DNA of 50,836 nt, from positions 1 through 50,836 of the forward strand of contig CANIBZ010000016.1 in NCBI GenBank assembly GCA_947466425.1, written 5' to 3'. Position numbers and translations under genes: made by a program. Shown piece by piece: positions 42,534 through 50,836 of this stretch. Under the pieces are notes generated by a model. That model saw only the letters and a program-made list of their open reading frames with translations. It was not told where the DNA came from and did no database searches. Position 1 is the first letter of the stretch. Each line of letters opens with the position of its first letter. The DNA is from Flavobacteriales bacterium (lineage in GTDB: Bacteria > Bacteroidota > Bacteroidia > Flavobacteriales_D > Sanyastnellaceae).

Positions 42534-45500
42534 TTAGAAATCTAGGTTTAAAGACAAGTAGAATACACGCGGCATGACTGTGTGATCATCTACGCCCCAG
42601 GCCCAATCGGCGCGCATGTGATATCCCAAAACTTTTGAACGCAATCCGAAACCATAACCGTAAATGATGGGCTCTTTGTTGCTTCGCAATTGCACCGTTA
42701 CTGGGGTTTGTGAAACAGTAATGGTATTGAAGTCGTTCGCGGCATCGTAAGGACTTTTTCCTGTCCATGCGCTTCCAATATCAAAGAAACCAATGACCTG
42801 AAAATTATCTGCGAAATCTGATTTAATGGATCTGTTGCTTAAGTACCTGAACAATGGCAATCTCAATTCTGAATTACTTAAAAGAAAATTATTTCCATTA
42901 CGCGCATTAACATAAAATCCTCTGAGAGGTCCGGCAAATGCCTGAAACGTATAACCTTGTGTTGAAGAAACAAGCACCGAATTGTCTACTTTTTGTCCCA
43001 ACCAATTGTCTACGCCTCCTAAATAATTCACCACTTTGTAATCTCCAAACGAACTACTTCCACACAAACGAAATGCAAAGATTAAATCGCGATGAATGGG
43101 CTGGTAATGGCGGAAATCAAAACCTACTACATAAATAGAATTTTGTTCTTTCCATTTATCGGGTTGTCTGAAATGTTCACCCCAAGCTTTGAAACGGGTT
43201 CCTGTTCTGTAGTTCAATCCTTTGATAAAGGTGTTGTCAAAAACATACTCCACCTTTCCACCAATGTTCCACTCGTTTTGGTTTTTATAGGATGCCGTAT
43301 AAGGGTCAATTGATAACACGACCATACGATCGTTTCGTCCAATGGCTGTTAATTTAAGAGCACTTGTTTCGGTGAACGGATACTTCCATTCGTGTGTTAA
43401 ATTATACGTTTGCACGCGAATGGTAGCGTATTGCTGTGTGATCTCCTGCCCCTGCCTTTGCAATGAAAACTTCGTATCCCACCTTCTTTTTACATTTTCA
43501 AAAGAAAAACCAAAATCACTGTTGTTCAAATTTGCCGCTAGTCGAACGCCTGCTGTGAATTTAAAATCATCCATTAAATCAGAAATTCCAACTTTAAAAA
43601 AACCAGAGAAACCCGGAGTAATACTGGATGGCCCTGTAAAGTTCTGATAAAAGGAACTGGCAAATTGATTATCTACACTCGATTGAAGATAACTCGTAGT
43701 AAAGTTGATTCTGTAATTTCGAAATTTTGGTATTTCAATTTTAGAGGATACCAATGAATCTGAACCTTGTGCGACACTTTCAACCTTCTTTTTTTTATCG
43801 CTTGGAAAAGCAAAGTTTTCTGTATCTATTCGAGTCGGATCTTTCTTTTTAGCAATCCAAACCATCTCCGAATAGGCCTCATTCTTTTCCTCTGTCTTAT
43901 TCTCGTCTCCTTCAACTTCTATGGCCCTGTCGTTTATTAAATTTTCTTTTAGTGCATAAGGAACACCTGACTCTTCAATTAGCCAAACCGCACTGTCACA
44001 GCCCTTATTAATAAAAAAACCTAGTGAATTTCTATTCGATTTCTGCAAGACCTCGGTAACATTGTAATACCTGTAATGTATTGTCGTATCAATACTTGCA
44101 ATAGCGCTGTCTCTGTAAACTGAACATCTTTCATCGTACAAAAGTTTCGATCTTATAAACTGAACTTTATCGTCCTTCGCATTGGCCACCATTTTGTCAG
44201 AATATTTAGCATTGGTGAGCTGAATTAAATCTTCATTCTTATAATCATCTGTTAACTTCAGTTCATAAATGTGAAAAACATTCTCTTTAGCTCGAATACT
44301 ATCGTGATACTTCAATTTCAAATTTTCACTTCTGTTCGAACTAAAAAATATTGACCTCCCATCGCTTGAGAAAATGGGGTTAATATCATCGAAATTATCG
44401 TCTGTAATCTTTCGTGGAACATTCGCAGTAATGGGCAACATGTAGATATTCGTTCTTCCATTCACTGATCCACTCAACACAATGTTTTTACCATCTGGAC
44501 TGTAATTCATAGAAAGAAGTTTCTCAATCTGAAATAACTCTTTCGAAGATTTCTCTTTGGTATCGCATTGATAAGTGTTTAAATGTAAGCGTCCATTTTT
44601 TTCGGTTATATAGGCCAATAAATTTCCATTCGGATGCCACGCAAGCTGAGGTGTGCTCTCGTCTGGAATTCGATCACTTCGAAAATCTCCGCGTGCAATT
44701 CGCTTATTTATTTTCAGTTCTTTGTCATAAATAAAAACAGAATATTCGCCTTGGAAGTGCATGCTATAGGCCCACTTTTTCAAATCACCCGAGGGTGTCA
44801 CATGCCCATAACTGTATTTGAATTTTCTTATGAGTCCGAGTTCCAAAAACTGAAACTTCTTTCTTTTCACATTCAGAGAAACCAACTCTTCCTCCACTTT
44901 TTTCAAATCTCTTCCTTGTTCAATGAACCTTTTAAAGTCGTTGACAACTGTTTCTGTATTTCGACCTATGACATATTGAAATCCCCCGTCGGTTCCTCTG
45001 AACAATTGAGTCATGTTAAGAATTCCAAGTACTACATTTTCTCCGTAAATATTTCCGATATACGACCAAAAGCTTTGTCCTACCATTTCCGCTTGTCTGC
45101 CGGTAAGTCTGTGAATATTTGGATAACGAGCAATCGTAAACCAATCCTCTGTATTTCTCTCGCTTGTTCTTTGATCCTTCAAGGCGGAGTATCGTATTAC
45201 ACCTTCAGAAAACCATGTGGGTATTGCTATTCGATTATTTCCACGCACCATGCTTCTCCAGTCTCCCCCGTACATCAATTGCAAGTACATAATTCGAGCA
45301 ATTCCCAAAGAAATTTGCTCGCGTAGCTCCTCATCTGTGCCTTCGAAGTAAACGAACATTTTATTTCCTAAAATATTCGTGGCACCCCCAATGGTTGAAG
45401 TTTCATCATCTGTCAATCCGAGATTACTCTGCCTGAATTCACTTTGTTTGTTAAAAACAAGAACTTGAATTTCATCGTCAAGCTGAACGTTAAAGAACTT

Positions 45501-45746
45501 TTGAAGACGAACTCTTTCTTGCTCGCAGTATACCAGGGTGCGTTCCGCAATTAATTTTCCGCCGTCGTAGAAATACACTTCAAAATTGGAACCTGGTAAA
45601 TACAACCAATCGAATGACTTATTCTGAAGTCTATTCTTTCCAAACGATACATTCGACCCTTTGTAAAACTGAGCATGAGCAGTAAATGCGCTGAACACCA
45701 ACAGAACAAATAGAAAATAAAAAGCTGGTCCCTTTCCGCGAATCAT
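42534..45746 (-). CDS. TolB-like propeller and outer-membrane barrel protein
   Basis: The ATG at 45746 opens a signal peptide (MIRGKGPAFYFLFVLLVFSA...HAQ) and gives 1070 residues. Three parts can be seen: a basic-secretory-protease-like domain (about 30-270; YVYFEGT-type and IPTWFSEGVIRYSAL segments); a propeller with WD40-like PD40 blades (AWHPNGNLLAYITEKNG, MNYSPDGKNIVLSG, INPIFSSDGRSIFFSSNRS, about 330-500); and a C-terminal beta-barrel similar to surface-antigen (BamA/D15-like) domains, ending in LSLNLDF. I know of similar proteins across Bacteroidota without a fixed role. Surface binding or assembly is a guess. Confidence 0.82.
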   Translation of the reverse strand: MIRGKGPAFYFLFVLLVFSAFTAHAQFYKGSNVSFGKNRLQNKSFDWLYLPGSNFEVYFYDGGKLIAERTLVYCEQERVRLQKFFNVQLDDEIQVLVFNKQSEFRQSNLGLTDDETSTIGGATNILGNKMFVYFEGTDEELREQISLGIARIMYLQLMYGGDWRSMVRGNNRIAIPTWFSEGVIRYSALKDQRTSERNTEDWFTIARYPNIHRLTGRQAEMVGQSFWSYIGNIYGENVVLGILNMTQLFRGTDGGFQYVIGRNTETVVNDFKRFIEQGRDLKKVEEELVSLNVKRKKFQFLELGLIRKFKYSYGHVTPSGDLKKWAYSMHFQGEYSVFIYDKELKINKRIARGDFRSDRIPDESTPQLAWHPNGNLLAYITEKNGRLHLNTYQCDTKEKSSKELFQIEKLLSMNYSPDGKNIVLSGSVNGRTNIYMLPITANVPRKITDDNFDDINPIFSSDGRSIFFSSNRSENLKLKYHDSIRAKENVFHIYELKLTDDYKNEDLIQLTNAKYSDKMVANAKDDKVQFIRSKLLYDERCSVYRDSAIASIDTTIHYRYYNVTEVLQKSNRNSLGFFINKGCDSAVWLIEESGVPYALKENLINDRAIEVEGDENKTEEKNEAYSEMVWIAKKKDPTRIDTENFAFPSDKKKKVESVAQGSDSLVSSKIEIPKFRNYRINFTTSYLQSSVDNQFASSFYQNFTGPSSITPGFSGFFKVGISDLMDDFKFTAGVRLAANLNNSDFGFSFENVKRRWDTKFSLQRQGQEITQQYATIRVQTYNLTHEWKYPFTETSALKLTAIGRNDRMVVLSIDPYTASYKNQNEWNIGGKVEYVFDNTFIKGLNYRTGTRFKAWGEHFRQPDKWKEQNSIYVVGFDFRHYQPIHRDLIFAFRLCGSSSFGDYKVVNYLGGVDNWLGQKVDNSVLVSSTQGYTFQAFAGPLRGFYVNARNGNNFLLSNSELRLPLFRYLSNRSIKSDFADNFQVIGFFDIGSAWTGKSPYDAANDFNTITVSQTPVTVQLRSNKEPIIYGYGFGLRSKVLGYHMRADWAWGVDDHTVMPRVFYLSLNLDF

Positions 45747-45793
45747 ACAACCAAAGTACGCGTATTTTCGCAAACATAAAATACCTCTTCGCA

Positions 45794-46432
45794 ATGAATA
45801 TTCAATCTTTTCAATTCAACGCCTTTTCTGAGAATACCCATGTCATTTGGAACAGTGAAAAACAAGCGGTTATCATTGATCCAGGCATGAGCAATCGTAT
45901 TGAAGAATCTGAGTTTCTTTCTTGGTTGAAAGCAGAAGAGCTAACTGTTGTAGACATCTGGTTAACCCATTGCCACATTGATCACATTATGGGATTGGAT
46001 TTTTGCTTTCGTGAATTTGGGTTGAAGGGTATAGCGCATGCTTTAGATCAAGTAAACATTGAACGAAGTGAACTGGTTGCAGGCATGTATGGCATTCCCT
46101 ACACTGCAGGACCAGAGCCTGAATACCTTCTTCAAGAAGGAAAAATGAATCGTCATGGATTCGTGACGGATGTGCTTTTCGTACCTGGACACAGTCCTGG
46201 ACATGTGGCATTTTATTTCGAAGAAACGGGAGTTGTTTTTAGCGGAGATGTGCTGTTTGAACGAAGCATTGGACGCACCGATTTACCGGGCGGAGATTTC
46301 GACACATTGACCACTTCCATTCAAACAAAAATGTATTTACTTCCTGAAGAGACCGTGATTTACAGCGGGCATGGAGATACTACCACTGTTGGCGCAGAGA
46401 AGAAAGAAAATCCTTTTGTAAAAGGAAACTAA
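45794..46432 (+). CDS. MBL-fold metallo-hydrolase (glyoxalase II-like)
   Basis: This 212-residue cytoplasmic hydrolase has the dinuclear metal motif WLTHCHIDHIMGLDF (HxHxDH), the later ligand PGHSPGHVAFYF, SGDVLFERSIGRTDLPGGD with the bridging Asp, and the final His in SGHGDTT. This matches the YcbL/glyoxalase II-like group. It probably cleaves thioesters or related esters; the exact substrate is not known. It diverges from the propeller-barrel gene; the two start codons are 47 bp apart. Confidence 0.9.
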   Translation: MNIQSFQFNAFSENTHVIWNSEKQAVIIDPGMSNRIEESEFLSWLKAEELTVVDIWLTHCHIDHIMGLDFCFREFGLKGIAHALDQVNIERSELVAGMYGIPYTAGPEPEYLLQEGKMNRHGFVTDVLFVPGHSPGHVAFYFEETGVVFSGDVLFERSIGRTDLPGGDFDTLTTSIQTKMYLLPEETVIYSGHGDTTTVGAEKKENPFVKGN

Positions 46433-46433
46433 C

Positions 46434-46877
46434 CTACTTCTTGTAATTTTTTTCGTAGCAGGAAATCCAATCTTGCACAGTCATTTTCTTCACCAATTCT
46501 GCAATTAATTCGTAGGGTATATCTTCCATTTTTTTGAAGCGAATGCAAGACTTTCCCATGTCTAATTTCGACTTGCAATGCTTGGGATATTCTGCAACAA
46601 ACCAATTGTACAATTCTGGTTTCGCATACACGCCCATGTGATACAACGCTATGAAATTCTTCTGAGAAGCAAGAGCCAGAAATGGAAGCGGCAACTTTGG
46701 ATTGCAATGATATCCATCTGGATAAATCTTATGCGGAACCACATAGCCAATCATTCCATAGCTCAGCTGCTCTTCGAATCCCTTCGGAAGATTTTTCTTG
46801 AAAAGCATTTGTAGTTTTTCAATAACAACTTTTCGTTCTTCGGGTAGTGCCTGAATGTATTCTGAAACGGAGGTCAT
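46434..46877 (-). CDS. DUF1801 (YdhG-like) protein
   Basis: The 147-residue soluble protein has the DUF1801 features SEYIQALPEERKVVIEKLQ, GFEEQLSYGMIGYVVP and FIALYHMGVYA, with CIRFKKMEDIP near the C-terminus. Its fold is related to the frataxin/iron-chaperone-like YdhG group, but the function is unproven. Its ATG overlaps the upstream DUF1003 stop by 4 nt (ATGA), so it is the last gene of the minus-strand ars-linked run. It converges on the MBL gene with a 1-nt gap. Confidence 0.85.
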   Translation of the reverse strand: MTSVSEYIQALPEERKVVIEKLQMLFKKNLPKGFEEQLSYGMIGYVVPHKIYPDGYHCNPKLPLPFLALASQKNFIALYHMGVYAKPELYNWFVAEYPKHCKSKLDMGKSCIRFKKMEDIPYELIAELVKKMTVQDWISCYEKNYKK

Positions 46878-47584
46878 TCTTTCTTTGCTGATTTCTCAAA
46901 TTTATTCAAAACATCTTTCAGCATATCTACTTGAATGTTTTGAATTTCCAACAAGTCTTGCTGTTGGTGCAAAATCAAGTGATCTATCTTTTCATGAAGC
47001 ATGCGAATCTCTAATTCAGCCTTCAGGTTAATCATGTAATCTTTCTTCGCGCGTGTTCGGTCTTTTTCTTCCTGACGGTTTTGACTCATCATAATGACTG
47101 GAGCTTGCAAAGCGGCAATGCACGAAAGAATTAAATTCAAAAAGATGAAAGGATAAGGGTCGAATGGACGCGTTACCAAGACGAAAACATTCGTCACAAT
47201 CCAAAATAAAAGAAAAACTCCAAACCATATAATGAACGTCCAACTTCCACCAAACGAAGCCACGTGATCTGCCAATCGCTGACCGAAGGTGTATTGCGTT
47301 TCATCTTCAAATTCGAGCTTATCTGCTAAGGTAGTTTCGTTTCGAATGGAAGAAAGGACGGTTCCTTCGAGATCAGAAATAGCAATGCGTTCACGGTCTA
47401 AAAGCGTACGCAAATATTTTTCTCGAAAGCTATTGAGTTCTGAAATGGAAAGAAATGAATCCTCTGAAAAATTAGGATTTTCCTTCCGTATTAATTCGAA
47501 AATTGTAGGCTGAATAATCTTTCCTGAAATCTGCTCTGCAACGGAGAATGTCTTGTTCGAAATATCGCTTTGAAATGTTTTCAT
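46874..47584 (-). CDS. DUF1003 membrane protein
   Basis: The ATG at 47584 (MKTFQSDISN) gives 236 residues; the longer frame to 47653 would overlap the arsC end. The centre holds the DUF1003 hallmark FGQRLADHVASFGGSWTFII and two helices (about residues 125-185: IWFGVFLLFWIVTNVFVLV, FIFLNLILSCIAALQAPVI). MMSQNRQEEKDRTRAKKDY and a long cytoplasmic helical tail follow. The function is unknown. It is encoded 38 nt after arsC, and the last gene overlaps it. Confidence 0.87.
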   Translation of the reverse strand: MKTFQSDISNKTFSVAEQISGKIIQPTIFELIRKENPNFSEDSFLSISELNSFREKYLRTLLDRERIAISDLEGTVLSSIRNETTLADKLEFEDETQYTFGQRLADHVASFGGSWTFIIWFGVFLLFWIVTNVFVLVTRPFDPYPFIFLNLILSCIAALQAPVIMMSQNRQEEKDRTRAKKDYMINLKAELEIRMLHEKIDHLILHQQQDLLEIQNIQVDMLKDVLNKFEKSAKKE

Positions 47585-47622
47585 AATCTGAAATTTCAAG
47601 CAATGTACAAGCGAAACATTTT

Positions 47623-48036
47623 CTATACGTGTTTCTCTGCGAAATCCTTGCAATAATCATTAATGAGCACACGCACTCGTCTGAACTCATTCATTACTTC
47701 CTCTTCCGTTCCCGTTGCCTTTGCCGGATCGGGAAAGTTGTAATGAAATCTTTCTGCCTTCGAAGGGAAATACGGACAGCGTTCTTTGGCGTTGTCGCAG
47801 ACAGTAATGATAAAATCGAAATCGATGTTCGCGTATTCGTCGACGTGATTCGACGTGTGATTTGAAATGTCTATTGCCACTTCATTCATGATTGAAATGG
47901 CACGCGGATTTACGCCGTGCGTTTCAACGCCTGCGCTGTATACGTTTGCCTTCTCACCAGCGTAATGACGAAGGAAACCTTCTGCAATCTGACTTCTGCA
48001 GCTGTTACCTGTGCATAGAACTAAAATGTTTTTCAT
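47623..48036 (-). CDS. arsC: Thioredoxin-type arsenate reductase ArsC
   Basis: ArsC reduces arsenate to arsenite using a cysteine relay. The 137 residues have the phosphatase loop CTGNSCRS (Cys8-x5-Arg14) and the relay pair in [11 protein letters not shown] (Cys80 and Cys87), placing it in the thioredoxin-coupled ArsC group rather than plain tyrosine phosphatases. [10 protein letters not shown] supplies the catalytic Asp. The start overlaps the Acr3 stop by 4 nt, so the reductase and the arsenite pump are translated together. Confidence 0.93.
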   Translation of the reverse strand: MKNILVLCTGNSCRSQIAEGFLRHYAGEKANVYSAGVETHGVNPRAISIMNEVAIDISNHTSNHVDEYANIDFDFIITVCDNAKERCPYFPSKAERFHYNFPDPAKATGTEEEVMNEFRRVRVLINDYCKDFAEKHV

Positions 48037-49067
48037 CGCGTGTAATATTTTTTCTTGAGGAATAAACTCGCCTTCACTAAGAGAATTAAAACCGGAACTT
48101 CCACCAACGGACCAATGACACCTACAAACGCTTCTGCCGAGTGAATTCCGAAAACAGAGATTGCAACGGCAATGGCTAACTCGAAATTATTTCCCGTTGC
48201 GGTAAAAGAGATGGCTGCGTTTTTCGCGTAGTCTACTCCCATGGATTTGTTCACGAAAAAACTCACGAAAAACATGAGTACGAAATACACCACCAGAGGA
48301 ACAGCGATGCGCAAAACATCGAAGGGCAATTCTAAAATTTTATCTCCCTTCAAACTAAACATCAAGACAATGGTGAAGAGCAAAGCGTAAAGTGTCATGG
48401 GAGAAATTCTCGGAACAAAAACTCTGTTGTACCAGTCTTCTCCTTTCGATTTGATAAGAAATGTGCGTGTAAGAAATCCAGCCAAAAAAGGAATTCCCAA
48501 ATAGATGAAAACACTTTGTGTGACTTCACCCATGGGCACTGAAACATTAAAGTATCCGAAGCCCAACTGGTTGGGAAGTACATTTATGAAAAGCCATGCA
48601 TAGAAAGAATACGACAGCACTTGAAACACGCTGTTTAGTGCAATGAGCAACGCACCGTATTCTCTGTTTCCTCCGGCAAGGTCGTTCCAAACTATAACCA
48701 TGGCAATGCATCGGGCAAGACCAATGAGAATAAGTCCGACCATGTAATGCGGTTCATCTTTTAGAAATAAGATGGCCAAAACAAACATGAGTATGGGACC
48801 AACGATCCAGTTCAAGAATAGCGAAAGCGTCATGACTTTTTTATCTTGAAAAACCTTCGGCAAGAGGCTATAGTTCACTTTTGCCAACGGAGGAAACATC
48901 ATAAGAATGAGTCCAACCGCCAATGGAATATTCGTTGTTCCAACTGAAAAACTGTTGGTGATGTTTGCGATACTCGGAAAGAAATATCCAAGTCCAACTC
49001 CTACAGCCATGGCCAAAAAGATCCACAGCGTAAGGAAGCGATCGAGGAATTTGAGTTTAGGATTCAT
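48033..49067 (-). CDS. acr3: Acr3-type arsenite efflux transporter
   Basis: This inner-membrane arsenite exporter has about ten helices and 344 residues from the ATG at 49067 ([20 protein letters not shown]). Family features are [19 protein letters not shown], the conserved Cys in [17 protein letters not shown], and [21 protein letters not shown]. The reading frame continues upstream to 49190, but that stretch ([13 protein letters not shown]) is a translation of the tRNA-Leu gene and is not protein. No arsR regulator lies in the window. Confidence 0.93.
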   Translation of the reverse strand: MNPKLKFLDRFLTLWIFLAMAVGVGLGYFFPSIANITNSFSVGTTNIPLAVGLILMMFPPLAKVNYSLLPKVFQDKKVMTLSLFLNWIVGPILMFVLAILFLKDEPHYMVGLILIGLARCIAMVIVWNDLAGGNREYGALLIALNSVFQVLSYSFYAWLFINVLPNQLGFGYFNVSVPMGEVTQSVFIYLGIPFLAGFLTRTFLIKSKGEDWYNRVFVPRISPMTLYALLFTIVLMFSLKGDKILELPFDVLRIAVPLVVYFVLMFFVSFFVNKSMGVDYAKNAAISFTATGNNFELAIAVAISVFGIHSAEAFVGVIGPLVEVPVLILLVKASLFLKKKYYTR

Positions 49068-49083
49068 GCGCGAATTTACAAAT

Positions 49084-49109
49084 AAAAAAAGGCTTCCGAA
49101 GAAGCCTTT
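49084..49109 (-). terminator. Terminator after tRNA-Leu
   Basis: On the minus strand the stem AAAGGCTTC / GAAGCCTTT has a TTCG tetraloop and is followed by seven T. It separates tRNA-Leu from the arsenite transporter gene. Confidence 0.92.
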
Positions 49110-49114
49110 CTCTG

Positions 49115-49196
49115 TACCCAGAGTGGGAATCGAACCCACATGCCCGAGGACACACGATTTTGAGTCGTGCGCGTCTACCAATTCCGCCATCTAGGC
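49115..49196 (-). tRNA. tRNA-Leu(CAA)
   Basis: The 82-nt minus-strand gene folds as a tRNA: acceptor GCCTAGA with TCTGGGT (including G-T pairs), D-arm starting TGGCGGAATTGGTAGACGCG, anticodon stem CACGA/TCGTG with loop CTCAAAA (anticodon CAA), a long class II variable arm, and T-arm GTGGGTTCGATTCCCAC. CCA is not encoded. It lies 43 bp downstream of rseP. Confidence 0.95.
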
Positions 49197-49239
49197 ATTT
49201 CCTCTCATTAGAGGAGTGCAAATATAAACACAATTTCTA

Positions 49240-50553
49240 TTATCCAACAATTGCTCTGACAACATCTAAGATATTTCCCCAAAGCATAAGTCCTAGAAGA
49301 AGTACCATTCCAACGATCTGTGCTTTTTCGAGGACTTTCTGACTCACTGCTTTTCCTGTAATCATTTCCCAAAGCAAGAACATGACATGTCCGCCATCCA
49401 ACGCTGGAATTGGAAGCATATTCATGAAAGCTAAGATTAACGAGATGAAAGCCGTGCGCTCCCAGAAGATAGCCCAGTTCCATTTTTCAGGGAACATTTT
49501 TGCGAATGATCCGAAACCACCTACTTGCTTCGCCCCTGATGAAGAGAATAAATATTTCAATTGACTTCCGTAGTCGGTGAATGTCTCCCACGCCCATTTC
49601 GCTCCTGCTGGAATGGCTGCAAAGAATCCGTAATGAAGTGTTTCCACACCGAATTGCTTCACGTCTGCTTTCGGAAGGAAACCAATGGTTCCATCGTCGT
49701 TTATGCCAACATTCAATTGCGTTTCTTGTCCGTTTCTTTTCACCCACATGGGAACGGTTTGACCTTTCTTGTTTGCCAATTCCGCTTTGATGTCGTTGAA
49801 GTATATCGAACGAACATCGCCCAAACCAATTACGCTGTCTCCTTTCATTAAACCCGCTTCAGCGGCTTTGTTTCCTGCCACTACGCTATCGACAACGCAA
49901 GGAAGACGCACTGCGAATGGCGCAGACTTTACTCCTCCGTCTACCAATTGCTGACCAATGTTTGCAGGAATTGAAATATCCATTTTCTGTCCAGCTCTTT
50001 CAATGGTTACGACAGAAATATTATCTACTAGAAGTGATTTGTTCACTTCGCTGAAGCTTTCAGGGCGTTCACCGTTTAGGGCTAAGATTTTATCACCTTC
50101 TTGGAATCCGGCAGCCTTCATGGTCTCGTTCACGTGCACACCGAACTTCACATTTTCAACGGGAAGAACATCGCGTCCCCACATACCCAGGATAATGGCG
50201 TAGAGTAAGAAACCAACGATCATGTTCACGATAACTCCTCCCATCATTACGATGAGTCGTTGCCAAGCTGGTTTCGCGCGGAATTCCCAATCTTGTGGTG
50301 GAAGAGCCATGGCTTCTTTGTCCATGCTCTCGTCTACCATACCGGCGATTTTCACGTAACCGCCTAGTGGCAACCAACCGATACCGTATTCGGTGTCACC
50401 TTTTTTCTTTTTCACCAGACTGAACCAAGGGTCGAAGAAGAGGTAAAATTTCTCTACTCGAATTTTGAATAGGCGTGCTGGAATAAAGTGCCCCAATTCA
50501 TGAAGTACAATAAGAATGGAGAGGGAAAGTATAAGTTGAAAAGCTAAAAGCAT
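49240..50553 (-). CDS. rseP: RseP-type site-2 zinc metalloprotease
   Basis: This inner-membrane M50 protease cleaves transmembrane segments, such as anti-sigma factors or signal-peptide remnants. The ATG at 50553 gives 437 residues starting MLLAFQLILSLSILIVLHELGH, with HELGH as the zinc motif at about residues 18-22. A PDZ domain lies in the middle (AGLMKGDSVIGLGDVRS), and the C-terminal NMLPIPALDGGH supplies the third ligand Asp. WLPLGGYVKIAGM is also typical. The frame upstream to 50712 lacks family similarity and crosses a promoter region. Confidence 0.94.
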   Translation of the reverse strand: MLLAFQLILSLSILIVLHELGHFIPARLFKIRVEKFYLFFDPWFSLVKKKKGDTEYGIGWLPLGGYVKIAGMVDESMDKEAMALPPQDWEFRAKPAWQRLIVMMGGVIVNMIVGFLLYAIILGMWGRDVLPVENVKFGVHVNETMKAAGFQEGDKILALNGERPESFSEVNKSLLVDNISVVTIERAGQKMDISIPANIGQQLVDGGVKSAPFAVRLPCVVDSVVAGNKAAEAGLMKGDSVIGLGDVRSIYFNDIKAELANKKGQTVPMWVKRNGQETQLNVGINDDGTIGFLPKADVKQFGVETLHYGFFAAIPAGAKWAWETFTDYGSQLKYLFSSSGAKQVGGFGSFAKMFPEKWNWAIFWERTAFISLILAFMNMLPIPALDGGHVMFLLWEMITGKAVSQKVLEKAQIVGMVLLLGLMLWGNILDVVRAIVG

Positions 50554-50621
50554 AGACGTTATTTGTTGAATCAAAAGTACATCGCAGAAAATGAAAAGAA
50601 GTATTTTTTTTGTGAATGTTC

Positions 50622-50651
50622 TTGTGGAATTAAAAATGTTGGTTAAATTTG
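50622..50651 (+). promoter_or_regulatory. Promoter upstream of tRNA-Asn
   Basis: TTG at 50622-50624 and TAAATTTG at 50644-50651 are 19 nt apart, an excellent Bacteroidota promoter. It lies about 110 bp before tRNA-Asn, so it would produce a long leader. The 208 bp between rseP and the tRNA hold no other gene that I can support. Confidence 0.6.
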
Positions 50652-50761
50652 CACCTCTCTTGAAATCCCTGACGGGTGCTTTATTCTGGTTACGACAGAA
50701 GACTGAAGACAAAGAGGAGTTGTTTTTGTTGGAATGAATAGTTCCACTAAAAATGTTATAT

Positions 50762-50835
50762 TCCTTAGTAGCTCAGTTGGTTAGAGCACATGACTGTTAA
50801 TCATGGGGTCCCTGGTTCGAGTCCAGGCTGGGGAG
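50762..50835 (+). tRNA. tRNA-Asn(GTT)
   Basis: The 74-nt gene has acceptor TCCTTAG paired with CTGGGGA, D-arm TAGCTCAGTTGGTTAGAGCA, anticodon stem ATGA/TCAT with loop CTGTTAA (anticodon GTT) and T-arm CCTGGTTCGAGTCCAGG. It ends one base before the window edge. It may be the first of a tRNA cluster. Confidence 0.93.
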
Positions 50836-50836
50836 C

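Noticed and set aside
49068-49190. N-terminal extension of the Acr3 frame ([13 protein letters not shown])
   Set aside because: It is a translation of tRNA-Leu and its terminator. The transporter starts at 49067.
50554-50712. N-terminal extension of RseP
   Set aside because: It lacks membrane or family features and covers the promoter region. MLLAFQLILSL at 50553 is the standard start.

Overview
The window is a stretch of chromosome from a member of the Bacteroidota, most likely a Flavobacteriales-type organism. Support comes from SprA (the giant type IX secretion, T9SS, outer-membrane channel), three secreted proteins with T9SS sorting tails (two type A, one type B), DUF6089, DUF6029 and Omp28-like proteins, the maeB-ruvA-sprA order, and Bacteroidota promoters (TTG about 18-20 nt upstream of TAnnTTTG). 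Shine-Dalgarno sequences are essentially absent; starts were chosen from signal peptides, family lengths and stop/start overlaps. Family names come from recognising motifs, not from searches.

Layout. 1-3039 (+): the C-terminal part of a TPR-type protein, then secG, groES and groEL. 3108-5604 (-): a three-gene operon of ABC ATPase, FtsX-like permease with a histidine-rich loop, and a DUF3299 protein, possibly metal-related. 5669-8286 (+): DUF4258 protein, M20 amidohydrolase and a NeuB-type synthase. 8291-9767 (-): VTC-domain and DUF4956 pair. 9826-20123 (-): maeB-ruvA-sprA. 20197-26315: an envelope and secretion block with two divergent T9SS cargo proteins (one with a thioredoxin fold), a TlpA-like thioredoxin, a DUF6029 protein, an Omp28-like CxxC lipoprotein and a small beta-barrel protein. 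26321-27328 (+): a family 2 glycosyltransferase interrupted in frame by 22 tandem 12-bp repeats. 27331-29345: DUF6089 barrel (-) and nitronate monooxygenase-like protein (+). 29407-37738 (+): a T9SS type B cargo protein, then a tightly overlapping run of coaX, beta-barrel protein, LptC-like lipoprotein, small membrane protein and CNNM/CorC protein, followed by a periplasmic prolyl isomerase. 37791-42532: queA (-), an L-threonine dehydrogenase-like SDR, cysS and an M28 glutaminyl-cyclase-like enzyme. 42534-46432: a TolB-like propeller plus barrel protein (-) and an MBL-fold hydrolase (+). 46434-50553 (-): rseP, tRNA-Leu, Acr3, ArsC, DUF1003 and DUF1801. tRNA-Asn closes the window.

Most of the window is ordinary, dense Bacteroidota chromosome. 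The most unusual signal is a 12-bp, codon-phased repeat family. It forms an 88-codon array inside the catalytic domain of the glycosyltransferase. A 30-nt stretch of it, identical at the nucleotide level, also occurs about 26.5 kb away inside the unrelated TPR-type gene at the window start. Neighbouring units carry central hexamers that are reverse complements of each other, so the array can fold into hairpins. This looks like a dispersing, in-frame repeat element. I do not recognise it as a described family.

Secondary points of interest are the His-rich ABC/DUF3299 operon, the cluster of CxxC envelope proteins, and a direct repeat upstream of groESL.
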